From an uncultured Collinsella sp. (GTDB lineage: Bacteria > Actinomycetota > Coriobacteriia > Coriobacteriales > Coriobacteriaceae): DNA of 11,855 bases. The notes under the pieces are model-generated. The model made no database searches and was not told the origin of the DNA. It saw only the letters and a list, made by a program, of their open reading frames with translations. A program made the position numbers and the translations under genes. The first letter of the stretch is position 1; every line of letters begins with the position of its first letter. Shown here piece after piece: positions 6,925 to 11,855 of the stretch. The DNA is taken from contig UQEO01000059.1 in NCBI GenBank assembly GCA_900540095.1, positions 1 through 11,855 of the forward strand, given 5' to 3'.

Positions 6925-7956
6925 ATGGCCATGGAATTCAAACGCAGGCTGCCGATCCCCATGGAGATCCGCGAGGAAATGCCACTTTCTGCCGAGCTTA
7001 CCGCCAAAAAGCAGGCATTTGACGCCGAGGTCGCCAAAGTCTTTACCGGCGAGGACGCACGCAAGGTGCTCATCATCGGCCCGTGCTCTGCCGACCGCGA
7101 GGATTCGGTGCTTGAGTACATGAACCGACTGGCCAAGACCGCCGAGGAGGTCAAGGACAAGCTCATCATCATTCCGCGCGTCTACACCAACAAGCCGCGC
7201 ACCAAGGGCACCGGCTACAAGGGCCTGCTGCACAACCCCAACCCCGAGGCTCCCGACGATCTGCTCGAGGGCGTCAAGGCCATCCGCCATATGCACCTGC
7301 GCGTTATTGAGGAAACGGGCTTCTTCACCGCCGACGAGATGCTCTATCCGTCCAACTACCAATACCTCGTCGACCTGCTGAGCTATGTTGCCGTGGGCGC
7401 ACGCTCGGTCGAAAACCAGGAACATCGCCTGGTGTCGAGCGGCATTTCGGTACCCGTTGGCATGAAGAATCCCACTGCCGGCTCTACCACCGTTATGCTC
7501 AACTCCATTTACGCCGCGCAGGCGCACCAGAGCTTCATCTTCCGCAACTGGGAGGTCGAGTGCGACGGCAATCCGCTCGCGCACGCCGTTATGCGTGGCT
7601 ACATCGGTCTCGATGGGCGCACCTACCCCAACTACCACTACGAGCACCTGGAGCGCCTGGCCGAGCGCTATACCGAGCATGCCGGCTATGCCAATCCGGC
7701 AGCGATCATCGACTGCAACCATGACAACTCGGGCAAGCGTCCGCTGGAGCAGTATCGCATTTGCAAGGAAGTGCTCGACAGCTGCCGCCGCAACGAGTCC
7801 ATCTCCAAGCTGGTCAAGGGCTTTATGATCGAGTCTTACCTGGAGGACGGCAACCAGCCGGTCGACGGCGGCGTCTTTGGCAAGTCGATCACCGATCCGT
7901 GCCTGGGCTGGGAAAAGACCGACTACCTCATCCACGAGATCGCGGAACGTATTTAG
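6925..7956 (+). CDS. aroF: 3-deoxy-7-phosphoheptulonate (DAHP) synthase, class I AroF/G/H type
   Basis: This 343-residue enzyme condenses phosphoenolpyruvate with erythrose 4-phosphate, the first step of the shikimate pathway to Phe, Tyr and Trp. It aligns end to end with the E. coli AroFGH type (about 350 residues). The metal ligands are recognisable as Cys54 in GPCSA (52-56), His266 in CNHDNSGK (264-271), Glu303 in MIESYLEDGNQ and Asp324 in SITDPCLGW. Phosphate and substrate contacts include RVYTNKPRT (85-93) and GARSVENQ (158-165). The ATG at 6925 has GAGGAG 6 bases upstream. It appears to be a single-gene unit: a terminator and repeats lie upstream, and a structured element begins at the first base after the TAG stop. 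Family members are usually inhibited by one aromatic amino acid through the N-terminal region. Which one cannot be told here, so the symbol is generic among aroF/G/H. Confidence 0.95.
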   Translation: MAMEFKRRLPIPMEIREEMPLSAELTAKKQAFDAEVAKVFTGEDARKVLIIGPCSADREDSVLEYMNRLAKTAEEVKDKLIIIPRVYTNKPRTKGTGYKGLLHNPNPEAPDDLLEGVKAIRHMHLRVIEETGFFTADEMLYPSNYQYLVDLLSYVAVGARSVENQEHRLVSSGISVPVGMKNPTAGSTTVMLNSIYAAQAHQSFIFRNWEVECDGNPLAHAVMRGYIGLDGRTYPNYHYEHLERLAERYTEHAGYANPAAIIDCNHDNSGKRPLEQYRICKEVLDSCRRNESISKLVKGFMIESYLEDGNQPVDGGVFGKSITDPCLGWEKTDYLIHEIAERI

Positions 7957-8103
7957 TTACGCGGTTTTACCAAACCGCGTAACGGCTCGACGCTGCAAAC
8001 CCGCCAGAACGGCAATCTGCCTTTCAGCTTCGACGGCATGACCAGAAGGTCAATGCCGCCTCGTTTCAAGGCACCTTGCTCGCTCTGGCGGGTTTTCGCT
8101 GAC
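7957..8103 (+). ncRNA. Structured RNA/repeat element, copy 1
   Basis: Starting at the base after the aroF stop, the element has four parts. First is a perfect 11-bp hairpin (7957-7967 with 7972-7982, loop TACC). Second is the linker CGGCTCGACGCTGC. Third is a 14-position helix P1 (7997-8010 with 8082-8095, one A/C mismatch). Fourth is an inner helix P2 TGCCTT/AAGGCA (8018-8023 with 8068-8073). P1 and P2 are separated by the internal loop GGCAATC / CCTTGCTC. An apical hairpin (8034-8043 with 8048-8058, loop AGAA) caps it, and TTTTCGCTGAC ends it. The hairpin, linker, internal loop and tail recur exactly at 11340-11486, while P1 and P2 differ by compensatory changes. A T6 run at 8105-8110 follows, so it might also end aroF transcription. 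The opposite strand can form nearly the same structure, so the strand is an inference. Confidence 0.75.
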
Positions 8104-8290
8104 GTTTTTTCGACCTGCATTGTTGCCAAGGTTGGCACCAATGACTAATGCGGTAACTAGCTACGTCGGTCCGCTTGACCGGCTGGGTTTCCGAGGTGCC
8201 CCAGGTCGCCGCGAGAGAGGAGCGAAGCGTACTTTGGTACGCGAGCGACGGTTTGAGCGGCGAGATGGGGTGCCTCGGGAAGCCGGACGA
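7957..8290. other. Convergent intergenic region, DAHP synthase / agmatine deiminase
   Basis: This 334-base gap holds copy 1 of the structured element and most of the large hairpin at 8169-8300. Between them is a short inverted repeat, TTGCCAA-GG-TTGGCA (8123-8136). No gene is supported; small frames on the minus strand fall entirely within the repeats. Confidence 0.6.
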
Positions 8291-8300
8291 TTAAGCGGAC
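8169..8300 (-). ncRNA. Large hairpin element overlapping the aguA stop codon
   Basis: GTCCGCTT (8169-8176) pairs with AAGCGGAC (8293-8300), followed inward by CCGGCT/AGCCGG, CCGAGG/CCTCGG and, after two mismatches, CCCCA/TGGGG and TCGCCGC/GCGGCGA. The tip is GCGTAC-TTTG-GTACGC. Read on the minus strand it is the 3' end of the aguA message, and the TAA stop (8293-8291) sits in the stem. There is no T tract after it, so protection of the 3' end or a repeat seems likelier than termination. The tip and flanking bases match the apical part of the element at 11340-11486. Confidence 0.65.
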
Positions 8301-9496
8301 GGTTCCTGCTGCGTAATGCAGTGGATATTTCCACCACCGAAGACGACCTGCTCGGACTGAACGCCGACGCACTTGTAGACGCCCTCGCCCCAGACCTCGT
8401 CGTAGATCTTCTGGAGCGTGTCAACGGCAAGCTGATCGTTCTCGTCGCCGTACTGCGGGACGATAACGCCGTGGTTGGTGACCAGGTAGTTCATGTAGGA
8501 GGCGATCAGCGGCTCGTCGGCAACGCGCGGCTCGGCGTTCTCGTCGGCGTCGATGGTGTCGCAGGAAGCCTGGTCCATGAACAGCGGGTTCACAGGCATG
8601 CAGAGCTTGTAGACCTTCATCTTGCGGCCCTTGGCGTCAACGGCGTTGGAAAGGGTCTCGTAGACAGCATGGCACTGCTCGTAGAACGGATACTCGGGAT
8701 CGTCAGTCCAGATGCAGGCCATGACGCCCGGAGCGATGAACGTGGCGACGTCATCGATGTGACCGTTGGTCTCCTCGGGGTCGATGCCCTCCTTGACCCA
8801 GATGACCTTCTCGACACCCAGATAATCCTTGAGGTGTTCGTCCATATAGGCGCGAAGTTCCTCGCTCCAGGGCTCGAACTTCCTCTTGAACTTGGGCCAG
8901 ATGGACTCGGGATCCTCTTCCTCCTCCAGAACCGCAGAGCAGGTGCGGCCCGGGGAAAGCAGGCACTGGTCGGTCACGACCACGGTACCTTCGCCGTCGA
9001 CGGTGATGGAACCGCCCTCGAGGATCATGTCATCGGGACGATAACGACGACAGCCGGAAAGCTCAGCCATCTTAAGGGCGATCTGCTCGTCCTTGTCCCA
9101 CGGGAAGTACAGGCCGTCGACAAGACCGCCATAAGCGTTGAAGTGCCAGTGGTTGGCGCGCTTATCGCCCTTGCCGTTGATAACAAAAGTGGCAGCGGTG
9201 TCGCGGAACCAAGCGTCGTCGGTGGTCATCTCGATAACGGTAACGTTCTCGTCTTCCTCAAAGACGGCCTTGCAGTTGGCGTAGTCGGCCTGATTGACGC
9301 ATATGGTAACCGGAGTGAACTCGGCAATAGCGCGAGCGATGGCGGCATACTGCTTCTGAGCCGGCTTGGCGCCATGGGCCCAGGTATCGGTGCGATGGGG
9401 CCAGCCCATCCACACGCGATCCTGCGGAGCGAACTCAGCAGGCATAAAGTAGCCGTCGGCCTTAGGGGTGGACTCGGACTCGGTGATCGTACGCAT
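8291..9496 (-). CDS. aguA: Agmatine deiminase
   Basis: This 401-residue cytoplasmic enzyme of the guanidino-group-modifying family hydrolyses agmatine to N-carbamoylputrescine and ammonia. Family landmarks are MPAEFAPQDRVWMGWP (18-33), DDAWFRDT (93-100), NAYGGLVDGLYFPWD (120-134), ILEGGSITVDGEGT (158-171), ETNGHIDD (242-249) and the C-terminal GGGNIHCITQQ (387-397) with the catalytic Cys393. It is about 30 residues longer than typical members. The excess is an acidic then basic stretch around residues 186-212, between CLLSPGR and the helix before GVEKVIW. I chose the ATG at 9496 because GGAGGA lies 8 bases upstream and family similarity starts soon after; a longer frame to 9661 is not supported. 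It lies downstream of an APC permease on the same strand. No carbamoyltransferase, carbamate kinase or N-carbamoylputrescine amidase is present in the window. Confidence 0.95.
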   Translation of the reverse strand: MRTITESESTPKADGYFMPAEFAPQDRVWMGWPHRTDTWAHGAKPAQKQYAAIARAIAEFTPVTICVNQADYANCKAVFEEDENVTVIEMTTDDAWFRDTAATFVINGKGDKRANHWHFNAYGGLVDGLYFPWDKDEQIALKMAELSGCRRYRPDDMILEGGSITVDGEGTVVVTDQCLLSPGRTCSAVLEEEEDPESIWPKFKRKFEPWSEELRAYMDEHLKDYLGVEKVIWVKEGIDPEETNGHIDDVATFIAPGVMACIWTDDPEYPFYEQCHAVYETLSNAVDAKGRKMKVYKLCMPVNPLFMDQASCDTIDADENAEPRVADEPLIASYMNYLVTNHGVIVPQYGDENDQLAVDTLQKIYDEVWGEGVYKCVGVQSEQVVFGGGNIHCITQQEPSA

Positions 9497-9781
9497 AAGA
9501 TTTCCTCCAAATCGAACGATCGCTTGCTGCAGGCGGGTTACCCGCAGCCTAAAACCAAGAGGTGGCGGACGCCCGTTCCCCGGCAAAGGTCGGGGCGCCC
9601 GGCGCCGGTTTTCACGGAGTCGCACCGGCAAGCGACGACGTAACCTGGCGCGCGGAGACAAAACGCACGAAGGATACGGAAGAGAGATTGGGGCGGGCGG
9701 TGGTTACCAGAGCTATCGTTCACACCCACCCCGGGGAATGGTCAAGTAGCGAGGAGGGTTGGAGCCCCGAATCCGGGTGCT
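9497..9781 (-). promoter_or_regulatory. 285-base structured spacer between the permease and aguA
   Basis: Read on the minus strand, the permease stop lies in a hairpin, GAGC-A-CCCG-GATT-CGGG-GCTC (9782-9762). Further on come GCCGGT...ACCGGC (9629-9604), CCCCG...CGGGG (9595-9578), and a hairpin with GCTGC-GGG / CCC-GCAGC arms (9548-9526) that ends 30 bases before the aguA start. It is too long and too structured for simple operon spacing. It may carry an internal promoter or an RNA leader. I do not recognise a named riboswitch, and no frame across it looks coding. Confidence 0.45.
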
Positions 9782-11212
9782 CTAGTCCTCCTCGGACTCC
9801 TCAGCGAGGCGCTGAGCAGCCAGCTCGGGAGTGAGACCCTTGTACTCGGTCTCGCGGCCCTTAGCGCTGACGACGCGGACAACCTCGCCAATAAGCAAGA
9901 GCACGATGAAGATGACGATCATCGGGACCTTATCGCCAATCTCATCGACAGAGAACGGAATCAGCGTTGCAACGATAGCCAGAATCAGCTCGATGCAGGG
10001 AATAGCCAGCATGACCTTCATCATGGCTCCCTTAAACGGGAACGTAAAGATACGCTCACGGTTGGGGTCGTTCTTACGAAGGTTGAGGAATGCCGGGAAC
10101 ATCGGGATGTAGGTCAGCAGCAGGAAGACAACGGAGGTACCGAAGAGCATCCAGAAGACACCGTTGGAGATGGCGTCGATGGGAACCAGCTGCAGGCACA
10201 GCACCAGGGAGGCAACGATGGCGTTGACCAGGTTGGCGCCGTTGGGCATGTCGTCATCCGAGATCATCGAGGTGAAGACCTTGGGCATGTTGCCATGCTC
10301 GGCAGCATAGCGAGCAACGGAGTTGACGCCGAAGGACCAGGCAGCCATGTTGGCGAACAGCGTGATCAGGAAGGCGATGCAGATGACCTTAAAGATCATG
10401 GAATCGCCCACAATAGTCTGGACAGCGTAAATCATGCCGTAGTCGGGATCGATGGAATCGGCCGACACAGCAGCGCCGATGCCAAAGCCAGCGAACAGAT
10501 AGATCACGGCGATGGACAGGCCGCCGACGATGATAGCCTTGGGGATATCGCGAGCGGGATCGGCCATATCGTCGGTCATGGTGCAAATGACCTCGAAGCC
10601 CATGAAGTTAAAGATGATGATCGACAGGTAGCCAAGCGCGTTGGTGTTGGTGAGCTCGGGCAAGAAGGTGGCAGCGGACATATCGTTCGCAAAGCCGTTC
10701 TCCATGGCGTACCAGATGCCCAAAGCGCCGACGATAACGGCAACGGCAACCTTGATGATGGCGCCGCCGTTCAGGACCCACTCGGAGTCGGCAGCCTTGG
10801 AGCGACCCATAAGATAGACGATCCACACAAAGGCAAGGTCGATACCAATCTTGGCAATCAGATTGAACTCGACGCCAAAGACCATACCCAAAATGTCAGG
10901 GAACATGGTGGCCAGCGAGGCAATCCACAGCGGGTAGTTAACCCAGTAGTAGTACGAAATGCGGGCGCCCCACTTGTCGCCCAGGCCATCGCGTACCCAG
11001 TCGTAAATGCCACCCTCGCCGTCATAGGTAGTGCCGAGCTCGGCAACGACCATGCCATAAGGGAGCAGGAAGGTCAGAATCAGGAAGATCCACCAGAAGA
11101 ACTGCTGGTTGCCAATGGCAGCAGCAGGTGCGGCGGCCTCGCAAACGAAGACGACGCAGATGATGGTCGAGATGACCGTCAAGAAGGAAAGCTTTTTCTT
11201 TCCGTCGCTCAT
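9782..11212 (-). CDS. APC superfamily amino acid/polyamine permease, probable agmatine/putrescine antiporter
   Basis: This 476-residue inner-membrane transporter has about twelve hydrophobic segments, the normal size for the amino acid-polyamine-organocation superfamily. TM1 is at about residues 10-33. The EGGIYDWVRDGLG segment (66-78) is the usual loop after TM2. The conserved FNFMGFEV-DDMADPARDIPKAI block (201-227) is the TM6 signature and the following cytoplasmic loop. A short acidic tail (EESEED) ends the protein. The ATG at 11212 has AAGGAG 8 bases upstream. The gene lies upstream of agmatine deiminase on the same strand. An agmatine-in/putrescine-out role like that of AguD is therefore the best guess, but the sequence alone does not exclude arginine, ornithine or glutamate/GABA-type exchange. 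Confidence 0.88.
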   Translation of the reverse strand: MSDGKKKLSFLTVISTIICVVFVCEAAAPAAAIGNQQFFWWIFLILTFLLPYGMVVAELGTTYDGEGGIYDWVRDGLGDKWGARISYYYWVNYPLWIASLATMFPDILGMVFGVEFNLIAKIGIDLAFVWIVYLMGRSKAADSEWVLNGGAIIKVAVAVIVGALGIWYAMENGFANDMSAATFLPELTNTNALGYLSIIIFNFMGFEVICTMTDDMADPARDIPKAIIVGGLSIAVIYLFAGFGIGAAVSADSIDPDYGMIYAVQTIVGDSMIFKVICIAFLITLFANMAAWSFGVNSVARYAAEHGNMPKVFTSMISDDDMPNGANLVNAIVASLVLCLQLVPIDAISNGVFWMLFGTSVVFLLLTYIPMFPAFLNLRKNDPNRERIFTFPFKGAMMKVMLAIPCIELILAIVATLIPFSVDEIGDKVPMIVIFIVLLLIGEVVRVVSAKGRETEYKGLTPELAAQRLAEESEED

Positions 11213-11249
11213 GATGAGCTCCTTCGCTCAGTCTTGGACAAATCGAGGT

Positions 11250-11265
11250 CCTTAAGATATTAAGG
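11250..11265 (-). promoter_or_regulatory. Palindrome in the APC permease promoter region
   Basis: CCTTAA-GATA-TTAAGG is a perfect inverted repeat, next to the palindrome GGCAATTGCC (11264-11273), 38-61 bases before the APC start. It includes a TTAATAT-like -10 box on the minus strand, so a repressor site overlapping the promoter is plausible. No convincing -35 box was found. Confidence 0.4.
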
Positions 11266-11339
11266 CAATTGCCGGGCCTCGGTGAGCGGGCGACAGGAGA
11301 CGAGCATCCGCCGCCCGCAAACGTGCTTCTACGATGAAG

Positions 11340-11486
11340 TTACGCGGTTTTACCAAACCGCGTAACGGCTCGACGCTGCAAACGCCCCTAAGCGGCAATC
11401 TGACGTTCAATCATCGGTTGCGTACCCAAAGTACGCTTCCCTCCTCTTTCACGTCACCTTGCTCGCTTAGGGGCGTTTTCGCTGAC
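11340..11486 (+). ncRNA. Structured RNA/repeat element, copy 2
   Basis: This copy has the same architecture as copy 1: the identical 11-bp hairpin (11340-11350 with 11355-11365), the identical linker CGGCTCGACGCTGC, and a perfect 14-bp P1 (11380-11393 with 11465-11478). The internal loop GGCAATC / CCTTGCTC is identical, P2 is TGACGT/ACGTCA (11401-11406 with 11451-11456), and the TTTTCGCTGAC tail is identical. The apical hairpin is GCGTAC-CCAAA-GTACGC (11420-11436). Compared with copy 1, P1 changes at pairs 5, 7, 10 and 11 and P2 at two pairs, all keeping complementarity. It lies between two minus-strand genes and does not follow a plus-strand gene, so the transcribed strand is uncertain. Confidence 0.75.
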
Positions 11487-11522
11487 CTATGCTCAACCTA
11501 CGATAATTCCAAGCTGAACGAG

Positions 11523-11855
11523 TTACTCGCTGTAGCGGGTGGCGATGGCGGCTCGCACCATGCCGGTGCTCATGAGGTAGGTCACCAGGAAGTAGCCACC
11601 GTATGCTGCCAGGAAGATTGCACAGGTGAGGCCCACGGTGCCGCCGATGCTCATATTTCCGAATATGCTCACCAGCTCGATGATCACCTTAAGTGCCACA
11701 AAGGAGTGCGCCAGGCCCACTGCCAGCGGGAACAGGAAGAATACCGCTTGCTGCGCCATCACCGAATGGCGAATCTGGCGGTCCTCACAGCCGATCTGTG
11801 CCAGCACACGATAGCTGCGGGCGGCGGCGGCCCCCCTTGGGGGGGTGCAGCCGTA
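11523..11855 (-). CDS. FtsX-domain ABC transporter permease, BceB type (C-terminal fragment)
   Basis: The last 110 residues of a membrane permease remain; the N-terminal part is beyond the contig edge. The segment SYRVLAQIGCEDRQIRHSV, followed by two hydrophobic spans (about 25 residues each, VFFLFPLAVGLAHSF and VGLTCAIFLAAYGGYFLVTYL regions), matches the end of BceB/VraG/YxdM permeases. These pair with an ATPase in peptide-antibiotic sensing and resistance, where the phrase corresponds to the Y-R-x-L-x-K-I-G helix before the last spans. Its ATPase and any two-component system would lie outside the window. About ten N-terminal residues (from 11829) are alanine/proline-rich from a poly-C/poly-G palindrome and look unlike the family, so they are suspect. 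Confidence 0.72.
   Translation of the reverse strand, partial: YGCTPPRGAAAARSYRVLAQIGCEDRQIRHSVMAQQAVFFLFPLAVGLAHSFVALKVIIELVSIFGNMSIGGTVGLTCAIFLAAYGGYFLVTYLMSTGMVRAAIATRYSE

Larger units (their letters stand above)
11213..11522. other. 310-base intergenic region between the FtsX-type permease and the APC permease
   Basis: This region holds the APC leader, an AT-rich palindrome (11250-11265), a GC-rich inverted repeat GCGGGCG/CGCCCGC (11286-11292 with 11312-11318, no T tract) and copy 2 of the structured element (11340-11486). No gene is supported. Confidence 0.6.

Noticed and set aside
7953..8141. A 62-codon minus-strand frame covering the structured element after the DAHP synthase
   Set aside because: It lies almost entirely in copy 1 of the repeat. 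In copy 2 the corresponding frame is interrupted and the inner helices change by paired substitutions, which favours structure over coding.
9604..9629. Possible cobalamin riboswitch piece (GGTGCGACTCC on the minus strand) before agmatine deiminase
   Set aside because: Only this short stretch resembles the riboswitch; the conserved CCACTGT-type segment and the remaining core are missing.
8120..9643. A 507-codon open frame on the plus strand opposite agmatine deiminase
   Set aside because: It is the antisense shadow of a high-GC gene, resembles no family, and the minus strand carries every expected agmatine deiminase motif.

Overview
The window looks like a whole contig from a gut coriobacterium, most likely Collinsella or a close relative. 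This is inferred from the high-GC genes with GTG/ATG starts behind strong AGGAG-type ribosome sites, and from the gene content: a KdgT-type permease, a MarR-controlled heterodimeric ABC exporter, an AroF/G/H-type DAHP synthase, and agmatine deiminase with an APC antiporter. No rRNA, tRNA, CRISPR array or transposase gene is visible.

Layout. Positions 1-567 (minus) hold the N-terminal part of a 2-keto-3-deoxygluconate permease, cut by the contig edge. Upstream of it on the same strand is a short-chain dehydrogenase (678-1427), with an intrinsic terminator-like hairpin between the two. A 252-base divergent gap follows. Then comes a three-gene plus-strand operon with overlapping stop and start codons: a MarR repressor (1680-2129) and two ABC exporter halves (2126-4492 and 4492-6348), closed by a strong terminator. 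The two halves carry complementary departures from consensus, the pattern of exporters with one degenerate and one catalytic ATP site. A 576-base non-coding stretch contains a 240-base segment bounded by 39-base inverted repeats, a further hairpin and a likely promoter for the DAHP synthase (6925-7956), the first enzyme of the shikimate pathway.

The DAHP synthase converges with agmatine deiminase (8291-9496, minus). The deiminase lies downstream of an amino acid/polyamine permease (9782-11212, minus), so import of agmatine, export of its product and deimination are probably linked. The last gene (11523-11855, minus) is the C-terminus of a BceB-type FtsX-domain permease, cut by the contig edge.

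The most unusual content is non-coding. Two copies of a structured element (7957-8103 and 11340-11486) share an identical 5' hairpin, an identical linker and identical internal-loop sequences. Their two helices differ in sequence but keep pairing through at least six compensatory base-pair changes. A third large hairpin (8169-8300), overlapping the agmatine deiminase stop codon, has an apical module matching that of the second copy. This suggests a modular family of structured RNAs or repeats. Both extreme ends of the contig carry short GC-rich palindromes where the protein similarity breaks off, and these ends should be distrusted.
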